The notes beneath the pieces were generated by a model, which saw only the letters and a program-made list of their open reading frames with translations, had not been told where the DNA came from and ran no database searches. 62,070 bases of DNA, from the NCBI GenBank assembly GCA_018813295.1, contig JAHJBZ010000037.1, positions 1 to 62,070 of the forward strand, read 5' to 3'. Source of the stretch: Patescibacteria group bacterium (GTDB taxonomy: Bacteria > Patescibacteriota > Gracilibacteria > UM-FILTER-43-11). Of this stretch, positions 43,301 through 52,505 are shown piece after piece; positions within the stretch are counted from its first letter, which is position 1; every line of letters starts with the position of its first letter. Both the position numbers and the translations under genes were made by a program.

Positions 43301-45549
43301 GGTTAAGAACAGATGTTGCTACAGCCTTGAGTGCAGGTATTCATAAAGGTGGCATGTTGATTGATTTTGATGGTAATGCATTGGACAATGCCACCAGTGA
43401 AGCGGATGCTTTGAAAATTATACAAACTACTGAAACAGGTGGTATTGGTACAGGTATTAGGATAGACGCCACAACTTTTGACTATGGTATGTACATCGCA
43501 GACGCAAACACTGCCGCTATTTTAGTAGATGGAGGAAGCACAATTTTTGATGAAACCAGCACAGAAGCATTTTTAATTAGAAAAGATGGTGATGCCGGTG
43601 ATGTATTTGTAGTTGATACAACAAACACAGAAGTTGGTATTGGTGTAACAAACCCAAATGCAATTCTTCAAACTTATCAAAATAGTGCTGGCTCTCACGT
43701 AACTGGCTTACAAATAACCAATGCAAACACAACCAATGGTACAGGCGCACAAATCGATTTTAATCTATCTGGTGATAACACTTATATTGGTGCCAGTGTT
43801 GGTGCAGAACGTGTAGACAGTGAAGGAGATGGTGAACTTTACTTTATGACAAGAGAAGACCCAGGTACTGGTAATTTAGAAAGAATGAGAATTGATAGAT
43901 TTGGTAAAGTTGGTATCAACGTAACAGATCCTGGAGCAAAATTTGAAACTGAAGTTTCTGATGGAGATAATGTTCCTGGTGTATTAGTAGACAACAACGA
44001 TGTAACTAACGACACAGAAGGTGTACAAATAAGCATGTCAGAAGGTGGAGGCGCACCGCTTTTAATTGATCCGCTTTCTACCGCACCAAATACAACTGAT
44101 GAGGGTAGTATTTATTATGATTCTGATGATGACAACCTTTATGTTTACGCAAATGGAAGTTGGGTTGATTTAACTGCTGTCGGTGGCGGAGGAGGAGGAT
44201 GGACAGATGACGGAACATTAGTGCGTTTAGATACTTCCACAGATAACGTAACTATCGGTTCAGCCTTAAATTTAGCCAAACTAGCAGTTGATGGTGATAC
44301 AGATGAAGCTCAAATGATTGTACAAGGTCACTCAACTCAAACCGCTGACTTCTTTGTGGTAGAGGAAAGTGATGGAAACAATATATTCAACATAAACCAA
44401 TACGGAGCTATCGACCTTAGACCGATTGGTGAAGATGACGCCTTCCATATAGACGGCGGTTATATCGACGCCAAAAATCTACTTAGATTAAAGTCATTTA
44501 ATGAAGAAAACGATAGTAGTGACCCAGGTATCTTTAACATTGAACATGACCGTTCTTCCGGAATGACCGGTGATTTAACAGCAATGCATGTAGATATGAT
44601 TACGACGCAATCAGGCAGCGGATATAATTTAACCGGCTTGGATGTAATCATGAACAACGATGCGAATAGTGTTGGCTTACGTCTTGATGACATCGCAACG
44701 GAAATCCAATTCCTTGATACAGCGGCAACTATTACTACTGCCGACACCGGTACGCTGTCATTTGGTGACGGAACCAATACTTTCCTTTCCTTGGCGGACC
44801 AGGGCACAAGTGCAATCTTTACATTAAATGGTGATCAGATCATTGATAACACCAGCAGTGAAGCATTTTTAGTAAGAAAAGACGCTGATGCAGGTGATGT
44901 GTTTATAGTGGATACAACAAACAGCAGAGTGGGTATAGGTGTTGCGCCAACTGTAGCACTGGATGTTAACGGCGGTGCACGAATTGGTGACAGTACAAAT
45001 AACGCCGCTTTTGGTACCGATGGAACACTTACATTAAACGGAACAGCAGAGGTAACAAAAAGAGACTCTATTTATCCGGAAGGCATTACACTCGTTGGCG
45101 CAGGAGCGGCAACCTTCTATTTATACGGTGAAGCACCGGAAATTGAATACAGCAACGGTGTAATTGATGATTCCAATTTCACCTGGACAGTACCAACAGA
45201 CTTCAAAGCAGGAAGTGATGTAAATATTATTCTTGTATGGAGTGGTAGTGCAGGATCGGATGGCCAAGATGTGTATTGGGGCCTTGATTGGGAATTCCAT
45301 GCTGCCACAGAAGCACCTTCAGGCGCACTGGCAAACACTTCAAATAGCACAGCCGATGTTGGTACACCATTTGTTGCTAATGGAATCGCTCCACTAACAA
45401 CAAACTTTACCCTAACAGGCGGCGTAACGGATGATGCTTTAATAGCAAGATTACACCGTCTAGGTGCCCATGCAAATGATACAGTTACAGGAACTGCTGA
45501 CCTTTACGCTATTATTATTGAATATACTGCCGATAAACTCGGTGAATAA
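40342..45549 (+). CDS. giant surface protein 5 (1735 aa): modular fibre/adhesin
   Basis: The signal peptide duplicates that of protein 4, and GGDITLQFG-SLGEYLEW follows at ~51-70. Residues ~200-480 repeat a ~75-residue unit of the type TGLSIDGDVGTALSAGEY...GLAGDDAGSGL (at least three copies). Fibre motifs occur in pairs: GTIYYDTDDDNLYVYANG (~residue 790) and GSIYYDSDDDNLYVYANG (~1254), and EAFLIRKDGDAGDVFVVDTT (~1076) and EAFLVRKDADAGDVFIVDTT (~1507), each followed by VGIG. A beta-sandwich closes the protein (~1580-1735). These motifs are those of phage tail fibres and of large CPR surface proteins. There is no S74 domain. Start 3 nt after the previous stop implies one transcript. Confidence 0.85.
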   Translation: MKKILSIIIGLLIAVNCQLLNVNCIIADDFVPSDEDENSSNTFILDADNSGGDITLQFGASLGEYLEWNSSGLNFDFSDETLVLDASNTGAGANVDIVANQGSDNDGTLRYNATANQWEYSNDGGAFTAIGSGASGDLDDAYDNDADKKLDIDNASGLEFESTSTANTIFDLQNTGDLVIQDGGITFFEFNDSGQVTYTLGAGNTLTLDAKTTDHTGLNAMEINVDANSANVTGLSIDGDVGTALSAGEYLTGLNINVAGLAGDDAGSGLNGIELYGDTTTPGTVVGINMANNFDVGLNLAGTFGTAISSSSGNWNATLGATEGININASSTGHTGSPVIGVDMHSDSATIQGISVDADVATELSAGESMIAYEANIAGLAGDDATSNLIGFLLNGDPTTGGNVYGLMMNGNYDTAIQTAEGDWIANLGATDQVNINGSTVTRTGNMPAFNLSANIDTTAAGDDVTASYTNVTRAAADGGRTFAQNISLNNDSIGEGYGLMVNIDQDNSVSTNQNIGITSYVTGNGDNSLIGGNFSASSSHATTGENAMGMAVSGSSSSTQGTGMGILAQGQSAGDTAAALGGYFMANNSGAGFSLGVHGVAIDDANADVISVAGAFLEIQDVDSQQSAAIAALAGSSAGSGIPTDYGLIVLDNPNPEYSVEGFTNGIGLVPTTMTTGILIQPPSGSTYTTGIDIDNSQGGAVTTGMQIDAGTTAILADSGDVIVDEDVIVGGSTSRTETIDDGSFGLGGDDLFVAGMAGVEGDLYVDGGEFYLTGTASSASTTEGTIYYDTDDDNLYVYANGGWVDLTNSAAGTDLTGLGTDNTIARWNGANTLQDSGLVIDDNDNLTGIGTTLSVNSGAIAADNVDSGITLTTGDGTNIENWMILNDESAKNLVFRYKEDPTDPTDLTEAGYTDYLTITDNGASTTRLETQAGLSIAPTDSLSFDVGGANDYTFFTGNTNQADLAKTNFDHNLYTGTADNQYGIRLRTDVATALSAGIHKGGMLIDFDGNALDNATSEADALKIIQTTETGGIGTGIRIDATTFDYGMYIADANTAAILVDGGSTIFDETSTEAFLIRKDGDAGDVFVVDTTNTEVGIGVTNPNAILQTYQNSAGSHVTGLQITNANTTNGTGAQIDFNLSGDNTYIGASVGAERVDSEGDGELYFMTREDPGTGNLERMRIDRFGKVGINVTDPGAKFETEVSDGDNVPGVLVDNNDVTNDTEGVQISMSEGGGAPLLIDPLSTAPNTTDEGSIYYDSDDDNLYVYANGSWVDLTAVGGGGGGWTDDGTLVRLDTSTDNVTIGSALNLAKLAVDGDTDEAQMIVQGHSTQTADFFVVEESDGNNIFNINQYGAIDLRPIGEDDAFHIDGGYIDAKNLLRLKSFNEENDSSDPGIFNIEHDRSSGMTGDLTAMHVDMITTQSGSGYNLTGLDVIMNNDANSVGLRLDDIATEIQFLDTAATITTADTGTLSFGDGTNTFLSLADQGTSAIFTLNGDQIIDNTSSEAFLVRKDADAGDVFIVDTTNSRVGIGVAPTVALDVNGGARIGDSTNNAAFGTDGTLTLNGTAEVTKRDSIYPEGITLVGAGAATFYLYGEAPEIEYSNGVIDDSNFTWTVPTDFKAGSDVNIILVWSGSAGSDGQDVYWGLDWEFHAATEAPSGALANTSNSTADVGTPFVANGIAPLTTNFTLTGGVTDDALIARLHRLGAHANDTVTGTADLYAIIIEYTADKLGE

Positions 45550-45559
45550 ATATTTAACA

Positions 45560-46399
45560 ATGAAAAAACTATTCTCAATTACAATAACGGCAACCATTCT
45601 TATACTGGGGCTAATTCCCCAGATTTCCATAGCTACCACAAAACAAGCCCGTAACGCCCAAGGTGGAGAATCTACATTTGTTTTAGACGTTAATGACGTT
45701 GGCGGAGATGTCGCTCTTCAATTTGGAGAAACACTTGCTGAAAGTCTAACTTGGGATAGTGCAAATTTAGAATTTAATATATCTGACGATTTTAGTATCG
45801 ATGGATATTTAGACTTAGGAGATCAAACAGAAGACCCATCAGCCAATGAAGGTAGGCTTTGGTTTAGATCAGATACTGATAACTTGATGTTTTATGCGGA
45901 TGGAAAAACTCAAGAAATTGGTGTAATTGAAGTTGGGCAATTTTACGACAGTGATGGAAATGGAGGTTCATTTAATATAAACACAGTAGATTGGACGGCT
46001 ATTCCATGGGATAGTGAATCTTTTGATGAAGATGAAACTTATTCACACGACACAGTTACAAATAATTCGCAAATTACAGTTAATGACACAGGCTTATATA
46101 AAATCAATTTTTCAGTTAGCCATGAAAATAATACAGCAGTACGAAAAAATATTCGTTGTGCAATAAGAATAAATGGTTCCACTTTCCCTAATGTTGCAGC
46201 AGATTCTTTTTCTCAAAGCGGTAATACAACAGATGCATGGGGAACAAACAATTCCTCAGCTCTCTTTAGCTTAAGTACTAATGATTACTATGAAATTGTT
46301 TGCAAAAAAGTGGGATCCAATAATGGATCAGCCTATTTAACAGCAGGTAGTTCAGAAGGGGTTTCCTGGACTAGTATTGAATTAATCAGACGCCAATAA
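45560..46399 (+). CDS. surface protein 6 with C1q/TNF-like C-terminal domain
   Basis: ATG 45560 is chosen over an upstream ATG because it starts the signal peptide (KKLFSITITATILILGLIPQ). The 279-aa product has GGDVALQFG-TLAESLTWDSA at ~45-70, then a GRLWFRSDTDNLMFYADG fibre motif. The last ~140 residues have the jelly-roll pattern of C1q-like trimeric domains (TGLYKINFSVSHENN, NGSTFPNVAADS, NDYYEIVCKKVGSNNG, WTSIELIRRQ). It is the last gene of the surface run, and its stop is one base from the stop of the convergent SLH gene. Confidence 0.82.
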   Translation: MKKLFSITITATILILGLIPQISIATTKQARNAQGGESTFVLDVNDVGGDVALQFGETLAESLTWDSANLEFNISDDFSIDGYLDLGDQTEDPSANEGRLWFRSDTDNLMFYADGKTQEIGVIEVGQFYDSDGNGGSFNINTVDWTAIPWDSESFDEDETYSHDTVTNNSQITVNDTGLYKINFSVSHENNTAVRKNIRCAIRINGSTFPNVAADSFSQSGNTTDAWGTNNSSALFSLSTNDYYEIVCKKVGSNNGSAYLTAGSSEGVSWTSIELIRRQ

Positions 46400-46400
46400 A

Positions 46401-47456
46401 TTACTCCTCCACTCCACCCACCTGAGCAAGTATCTCACGTGCTCTATTTTTAATATGCGCTGCAATAGGCTGAGTCGCGTTATTGGCTTCCCACGCTTCA
46501 GTGGCTTTATCGATAGCATTATTAGCCAATTCGGCAGATGATTCATTCTGCCCCTGAATTCCATAGATAAATGAATCAACAAGCCAGTCATATGCACGTG
46601 CTAACTTGGCAGCGCCAAGTACTACATTGTTTTCCGGCATATTTCTGTAAGCCTGTTGTGTTACATCAACAGCCAATTCAGAAGATTTTTTAGCCAAAGC
46701 CACTTGATTGGCAGCAATATATACTTCAATTTGAGCTAGTTCTGCCTCGGCACGACTTAGTAAAAATTGAGTATCCTGACCTCCGCGAATAACAGAGAGT
46801 AAATATATGGTATTAGCCACTTCACCACGAGTGAGAATCTTACTTACATCAACATTGCCCTCTGAATCTCTATCGATAATACCTAAAGCTGCAGCATAAT
46901 TAACATAAGATGCATACCATGCATCAAGCGGAACATTAGGTACAACCGATTGGCCTTGAAGAGTGTCAACATTAAGGCCATTGGCTATTAAAAGCATTTT
47001 CAGAAATTCTGCCAAATTAACTTCACGTGCCGGTGCAAAAGTGCCATCTATATCATTTCCTTTTACAAAACCAAGTTCTTTGGCTTTAAGAACGTAAGGA
47101 GCAAACCAATGATCTGCATTTACATCAGGAAAAAGTTGCTCAAAAGTTTCTGCTGGCTGAATACCTGCGCCAGATAATATTACTTTTAATACCTCTGCCC
47201 GATTAATAGTATTTTCAGGCTTAAATGTGCCATCACTATACCCGCCAAGCACCCCAACCTCATTTAAATAAGTAATTGACACATAGTAAGAATGCGCCCG
47301 AGATACATCGCTAAAACCAGTAGCTACAGCCTGAATACCAGATGCGGTGGAAGTGGTAGTTTGAGCAGAAGCAAAATTGGCGAATAGCGCAAAAACAAAC
47401 ACCGATAAAATTACGGTGATCGAAAATTTTAGTTTGTAATTATTTTTTATTTTCAT
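46401..47456 (-). CDS. S-layer homology (SLH) domain protein
   Basis: A signal peptide (TVILSVFVFALFANFASAQ) is followed by three SLH units at ~45-215. They are FSDVSRAHSYYVSITYLNEVGVLGGYSDGTF, FPDVNADHWFAPYVLKAKELGFVKG and a degenerate third with VPLDAWYASYVNYAAALGII (each given here only by its start). The C-terminal ~130 residues are helical. SLH trimers usually bind secondary cell-wall polymer, so this protein may anchor an outer layer, perhaps with the fibre proteins next door. It follows rpsG by 163 nt on the same strand. Confidence 0.88.
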   Translation of the reverse strand: MKIKNNYKLKFSITVILSVFVFALFANFASAQTTTSTASGIQAVATGFSDVSRAHSYYVSITYLNEVGVLGGYSDGTFKPENTINRAEVLKVILSGAGIQPAETFEQLFPDVNADHWFAPYVLKAKELGFVKGNDIDGTFAPAREVNLAEFLKMLLIANGLNVDTLQGQSVVPNVPLDAWYASYVNYAAALGIIDRDSEGNVDVSKILTRGEVANTIYLLSVIRGGQDTQFLLSRAEAELAQIEVYIAANQVALAKKSSELAVDVTQQAYRNMPENNVVLGAAKLARAYDWLVDSFIYGIQGQNESSAELANNAIDKATEAWEANNATQPIAAHIKNRAREILAQVGGVEE

Positions 47457-47485
47457 ATTCTTAATCTTAATTTTTAATCTGAATC

Positions 47486-47515
47486 ATTTTAACACGAATT
47501 GTCAATAAAATACAA
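47486..47515 (-). promoter_or_regulatory. possible promoter for the SLH gene
   Basis: On the minus strand TTGTAT (47515-47510), 18-nt spacer, TAAAAT (47491-47486). A TTGACA also occurs within the spacer but is too close to the -10 box. This is a tentative call in the 163-nt gap after rpsG, which otherwise shows only a short CCTGA...TCAGG hairpin and two 12-mer units. Confidence 0.4.
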
Positions 47516-47618
47516 CAAAAAATCCAAATCATGGAACAGCCGGAGCAACTAATCTAATCCCACCCACCACAAAAAACCGCCAAGTCAACCAGCCCCACAA
47601 CCTGAGCCACAATCAGGT

Positions 47619-48080
47619 TTATCGATTGTAACGGGCAAAATGCGCAAACGCCTTATTAGCAGCCGCCATGCGATGAACATCTTCACGCTTCTTATAAGCA
47701 TTACCAGACTCATTGCTGGCATCTGTTAATTCCTGCGCCAATTTTTCAGCCATAGACTTACCTTTTTTACCGCGACAGGCTCCAATAATCCAACGCATAC
47801 TTAAAGCAAGTTGGCGTTTAGGCTTAACTTCAACCGGAATTTGATAAACAGACCCGCCAACACGTCTGGCGCGAACCTCCATATTTGGTATTACATTGCG
47901 AATTGCTTTCTCAAAAATCTCTTCAGGATTTTTTACACCTTGATCACGCAGAATCTTCATAGCATCAGCAAAAATTGTTCGAGACACGGACTTTTTGCCT
48001 CTTTGCATCATGCAGTTAATAAACTTTTCTTGCCATTCTGACGAACCGGCTGGTATATGTTGTGCTTTTTTCTGAGCCAT
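47619..48080 (-). CDS. rpsG: 30S ribosomal protein S7 (uS7)
   Basis: ATG 48080 (MAQKKAQHIPAGSSEWQEKF) gives 153 aa. An in-frame extension up to 48191 would overlap rpsL and is translated from heptamer spacer. MMQRGKKSVSRTIFADAMKIL and GGSVYQIPVEVKPKRQLALSMRW are diagnostic. S7 nucleates the 30S head. Its usual downstream partner fusA is 19.5 kb away. Confidence 0.97.
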   Translation of the reverse strand: MAQKKAQHIPAGSSEWQEKFINCMMQRGKKSVSRTIFADAMKILRDQGVKNPEEIFEKAIRNVIPNMEVRARRVGGSVYQIPVEVKPKRQLALSMRWIIGACRGKKGKSMAEKLAQELTDASNESGNAYKKREDVHRMAAANKAFAHFARYNR

Positions 48081-48111
48081 TGTTTGAAAATTGTAAATTG
48101 TAAATTGTAAA

Positions 48112-48531
48112 TTATTCTTTAGGTTTCTTCGCTCCATACCTACTTCTACCCTGTTTCCTATTTTGAACACCCTGACAATCCAAAACACCACGAACTATAT
48201 GGTAACGAACACCCGGTAAATCCTTTACTCTACCGCCATAAATTGTAACAACTGAGTGTTCTTGTAAATTATGTCCTTCGCCCATAATATATGCATTCAC
48301 CTCTTCTCCGTTTGCTAAGCGTACACGAGCAACCTTACGTAAGGCGGAATTAGGCTTTTTAGGCGTCATAGTAGTAACTTTAATACATACACCACGTTTT
48401 TGTGGACATCCTTTCTTAAGATTTACCCCTTTGTTCCTGAGGGAATTAAAGGTATACAAAAGCGCAGGAGCTTTACTCTTTTTCTTTGGAGTACGTCTGG
48501 ATTTACGAACTAACTGATTAATAGTGGGCAT
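48112..48531 (-). CDS. rpsL: 30S ribosomal protein S12 (uS12)
   Basis: The protein (139 aa) sits at the decoding centre. [33 protein letters not shown] and [17 protein letters not shown] contain the Lys residues (TPKKPNS, RVKDLPG) whose mutation gives streptomycin resistance. Both Lys are wild type. It has the normal length and order rpoC-rpsL-rpsG. Confidence 0.98.
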   Translation of the reverse strand: MPTINQLVRKSRRTPKKKSKAPALLYTFNSLRNKGVNLKKGCPQKRGVCIKVTTMTPKKPNSALRKVARVRLANGEEVNAYIMGEGHNLQEHSVVTIYGGRVKDLPGVRYHIVRGVLDCQGVQNRKQGRSRYGAKKPKE

Positions 48532-48603
48532 AATTGTATTGAATATAAATTATAAAGAGAATGCGAAATCAAAAATGCGAAATGCAAAATGTTATCTATT
48601 TGT

Positions 48604-51600
48604 TTATTCGTTTTTAGCCTCATGGTCTCGAAAAACCTGACCAGCGGGGATGAGTTTACCAATAATAACATTTTCTTTCAAGCCTTTTAAATTATCGATT
48701 TTTTTGGTTGTAGAAGCTTCAACAAGCACTCGAATAGTTTCTTGGAACGAAGCAGCAGAAAGCCAACTATCTGTAGTGATAGCAATCCGGGATATACCAA
48801 GGAATAATCTATCACCATAAGCTACGCGCTTTTTAGCTTTAGTAAGGTCTTCGTTTACATTATTAAATCTTTCAACATTAATTGATTCACCTGGCAAGAA
48901 ATCACTATCCCCAGGATTAAGAACGCGAACCTTGGAGCACATTTGTTTAACAATAATTTCAATATGCTTATCGTTAATTGTTTGCCCCTGAGAAGCATAA
49001 ATGTGTTGAACTTCGGTCATTATATAACGCTGTGTTGTATAAACATCTGTAGAAGCCATTAACTCCTGCAAATTAAGATGGCCATGATTAAGTGGAGTCC
49101 CTCTAGGTATTAAGTCATTATTCTTTACAAGGAAATTTTCGCGAGGATGAAAGGAATAGGTCTTAATTTGTTTACTTGAATTCTTGACAACAATTAAATC
49201 AGATGAGACCTCAGTCACTTTACCTTCAATTGTTGCCTTAAGGGTTAATTTTTCGTCTTTAGCACGAGCAATAATTTGTTTTGAGCGAACCTTGTCCCCC
49301 TTCTTAACTATGGCTTCAAAATCCGGTGGAATTCTATATTGATCTTCTCCTAATTCTTCCGCGGAAATTATAAGTTCAGTTTGATCTTTTTTATTAATAA
49401 TTTTAACGCGACCTGTAATTTCAGCAAGAACAGCAGGTGATTTTGGTGATCGTGCTTCAAATAATTCCTCTACACGCGTTAAACCTTGCGTAATATCAGA
49501 GCCCTCAGCAACACCACCCATATGGAACGTACGCATAGTAAGCTGAGTACCTGGCTCACCAATACTCTGAGCAGCAATAATTCCCACTGCTGTACCTAGT
49601 TCTACAAGATGATTAGTACCCAAATCAAAACCATAACATTTCTGGCAAATGCCGTTTTCTGTTTTACAAGTCATCACAGAGCTTACTTTAACTTCATCAA
49701 CTTTATTTTCATTGATTAAAACAGTAATTCTGTTATCTATTTGCTCTCCTTTATTAGCAATAATTTCACCTGTTTTTGGATGAGCAATTGGAGAGGTGAG
49801 CGTACGACCAAAGATGCGTTTTTCAAATCCTTCTCCAATTTTAGAGCTTTCTTCGCGGGTAATCGAATGTTCGTGTTTAGAACCACAATCAGCTTCTTTA
49901 ATAACAATATCTTGGACAGCATCTACCAAACGTCGTGTTAAGTAGCCTGCCTCAGCGGTTTTAAGAGCAGTATCGGATTTACCTTTACGTCCACCATGCG
50001 TTGCAATAAAGTACTCAAGAATTGAGAAGCCTCTTTTTAAATTTGATTTAATAGGAAGTTCAATCGTGCGACCACTCGGATTGGCCACCAACCCTTTCAT
50101 GCCACACATCTGGGTAATTTGCCCCCAGTTACCACGCGCACCAGAATCAATCATGTAATAAATATTATTTTCAGGATTGGTTTTAAATTTTTCAATCATC
50201 TTATTTGTTATGTCATTTTTTAGGAATGACCATAATCGAATTGCATGATGATAACGCTCTTCTTCGGTTATCCAACCCTTCCAATATTGATTGTTAATTT
50301 TACGAACAGTTTCATCCGCATCAGCTATCAAACCTTCACGTTCCTCAGGAACGGTCATGTCAAATACAGAAATTGTAAGACCTGATTTTGTCGCAAATTT
50401 AAATCCAACGCGCTTAAACTCATCAGCAAGTTTTGCAGTCGCCTCAGGACTAACTTCATCTAGTGTTCTAGCGAGTAATTTTTTAAGCTCAGATTTACCA
50501 ACAGTTTCATTCACATAACCAAGTTCATCGGGTAAAAATGAATTAAAAATTAATCTTCCAACTGTTGTTTCAGTTATTTCTTCATTAACTCTTGCTTTAA
50601 TTAGAGCATGTATGTCAACATACCCCATCCGATAAGCATTTATAGCTTCATTAATATCTGCAAATATCATCCCTTCGCCATTTTTACCTTTAAAAGCTCG
50701 GGTTAAATAATAAACACCCAAAACCATATCCTGAGAAGGGGTGATAATAGGTTCACCAGCAGAAGGTTTTAAAAGATTTGTTGTGGCTAACATTAATTCC
50801 TTAGCTTCTGATTGAGCTTTTTCAGAAAGGGGTAAATGGACAGCCATCTGATCACCATCAAAGTCCGCATTAAAGGCGGCACAAACTAATGGGTGAATTT
50901 GGATAGCTTTGCCTTCAATAAGAACTGGCTGAAAGGCCTGAATACCTAGGCGGTGCAATGTTGGTGCACGATTTAAAAGGACTAAGCGTTTCTTTGTTTC
51001 ATTCTCCAGAATATCCCACACATCTTTTTTCGCTGAATCGATCAAGCGTTCAGCCCCCTTAACATTATGGGCAAGTTCTTGGCGAATAAGTTCTCCAATT
51101 ACAAATGGTTTAAAGAGTTTTAAAGCCATTTCTTTTGGAATACCACATTCATGAAGCTTAAGCTGAGGACCAACAACAATTACACTACGACCTGAATAGT
51201 CCACACGTTTACCAAGCAAGTTTTGACGGAAGCGCCCCTGTTTACCCTTAAGCATATCAGATAACGACCTAAGCTTTCGTTTGTCACCTGCGGTAAATAC
51301 AGCTCTGCCAGCACGCGCGGCATTATTAAATAACGTATCAACTGCTTCTTGGAGCATGCGTTTTTCATTACGACAAATTACTTCAGGGGCACCAATTGCC
51401 ATCAGACGTTTTAAGCGATTATTACGATTAATCACCCTACGATAAAGATCATTTAAATCACTTGCAGCAAAACGCCCACCATCAAGCTGAACCATTGGCC
51501 GAAGATCTGGTGGGATGATAGGCAACTGTGCGATTACCATCCATTCAGGCTCTATACCTGCCTTTTGAAGGGCAGAAGCAAGCCTTATACGCCGCATAAA

Positions 51601-52497
51601 TTTTTTATGACGTTGTCCGGTGCTTTTCCGACGTTCTTCTTCAAGTTTTTTAATAAACTTTACAAAATCAATGCCCTCTAAAATCTTGCGAATAGATTCA
51701 GCCCCAGTACCAGCGGAAAAAACATGACCAAATTTCATAGAAAGCTCTCGGTATTCCATTTCACCAATTACCTTTCCCATAGCCAAAAATTCTAAATCTT
51801 CTTTAGCTTGTTGGTGTTGAAGATCCAGCTCTTCAATTTTCTGCGCATAGGAATCCTCTACTTTCAAAATTTCTTCAACATCCTGTTCATTTCCTTTTTC
51901 TTCTTCCAAATCAGATTCTTCTTCTTTCTTGGTAATTTTTTTATCGCGTTTTTTAGCCTTGAATTCATTGGATTTAGATTTAAATTCTTCCTGAAGTTGC
52001 TTTTTAAAGGACTGGTAATCTTTATCTAGATTTTCTAACGCCTCTTTTTTAGCATCCTCATCAACACTAATAATGATATAGGCAGCAAAATAAATTACCT
52101 GCTCAATAGCTTTAATAGGAAGGTCTAAAAGAAGCCCAATACGACTAGGTGTGGAACGTAAAAACCAGATATGGGTGACAGGAACAGCAAGGCTGATATG
52201 CCCCATTCTTTCGCGGCGTACAATACTACGAGTTACCTCCACGCCACATTTTTCACAAACTACACCCTTATAACGAATTCTTTTATATTTTCCACAGTAA
52301 CATTCCCAGTTTTTTGTGGGACCAAAAATCTTTTCACAAAAAAGTCCATCGCGTTCAGGTTTTTGTGTACGATAGTTAATCGTTTCTGGTTTTGTAACTT
52401 CTCCATGAGACCAGCTTAAAATGGTATCTGGACTAGCCACAGAAAGGCTAATGGAATCGAAGTCTTCATGTCTTCTAGGACCTTGAGTTTTAGTCAT
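48604..52497 (-). CDS. rpoC: RNA polymerase beta' subunit
   Basis: The protein (1297 aa) has the catalytic NADFDGDQMAVH at about residue 540, the N-terminal zinc finger (CYCGKYKRIRYKGVVCEKCG), the second zinc site (CGSKHEH...CKTENGICQKC), the bridge helix (GARGNWGQITQMCGMKGLV) and the trigger loop (AVGIIAAQSIGEPGTQLTMRTFH). Between about residues 145 and 235 a charged coiled-coil-like insertion (rich in Lys/Glu) extends the region after VIYFAAYIII. The gene is separated from rpoB by ssb. Confidence 0.99.
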   Translation of the reverse strand: MTKTQGPRRHEDFDSISLSVASPDTILSWSHGEVTKPETINYRTQKPERDGLFCEKIFGPTKNWECYCGKYKRIRYKGVVCEKCGVEVTRSIVRRERMGHISLAVPVTHIWFLRSTPSRIGLLLDLPIKAIEQVIYFAAYIIISVDEDAKKEALENLDKDYQSFKKQLQEEFKSKSNEFKAKKRDKKITKKEEESDLEEEKGNEQDVEEILKVEDSYAQKIEELDLQHQQAKEDLEFLAMGKVIGEMEYRELSMKFGHVFSAGTGAESIRKILEGIDFVKFIKKLEEERRKSTGQRHKKFMRRIRLASALQKAGIEPEWMVIAQLPIIPPDLRPMVQLDGGRFAASDLNDLYRRVINRNNRLKRLMAIGAPEVICRNEKRMLQEAVDTLFNNAARAGRAVFTAGDKRKLRSLSDMLKGKQGRFRQNLLGKRVDYSGRSVIVVGPQLKLHECGIPKEMALKLFKPFVIGELIRQELAHNVKGAERLIDSAKKDVWDILENETKKRLVLLNRAPTLHRLGIQAFQPVLIEGKAIQIHPLVCAAFNADFDGDQMAVHLPLSEKAQSEAKELMLATTNLLKPSAGEPIITPSQDMVLGVYYLTRAFKGKNGEGMIFADINEAINAYRMGYVDIHALIKARVNEEITETTVGRLIFNSFLPDELGYVNETVGKSELKKLLARTLDEVSPEATAKLADEFKRVGFKFATKSGLTISVFDMTVPEEREGLIADADETVRKINNQYWKGWITEEERYHHAIRLWSFLKNDITNKMIEKFKTNPENNIYYMIDSGARGNWGQITQMCGMKGLVANPSGRTIELPIKSNLKRGFSILEYFIATHGGRKGKSDTALKTAEAGYLTRRLVDAVQDIVIKEADCGSKHEHSITREESSKIGEGFEKRIFGRTLTSPIAHPKTGEIIANKGEQIDNRITVLINENKVDEVKVSSVMTCKTENGICQKCYGFDLGTNHLVELGTAVGIIAAQSIGEPGTQLTMRTFHMGGVAEGSDITQGLTRVEELFEARSPKSPAVLAEITGRVKIINKKDQTELIISAEELGEDQYRIPPDFEAIVKKGDKVRSKQIIARAKDEKLTLKATIEGKVTEVSSDLIVVKNSSKQIKTYSFHPRENFLVKNNDLIPRGTPLNHGHLNLQELMASTDVYTTQRYIMTEVQHIYASQGQTINDKHIEIIVKQMCSKVRVLNPGDSDFLPGESINVERFNNVNEDLTKAKKRVAYGDRLFLGISRIAITTDSWLSAASFQETIRVLVEASTTKKIDNLKGLKENVIIGKLIPAGQVFRDHEAKNE

Positions 52498-52505
52498 AAT
52501 TTGTA

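Noticed and set aside
44460-44807. Antisense open frames inside giant gene 5 (also 42738-43085 and others)
   Set aside because: The Gly/Thr/Asp-rich codon usage of the fibre genes leaves the opposite frames free of stops. No start context and no homology is seen.
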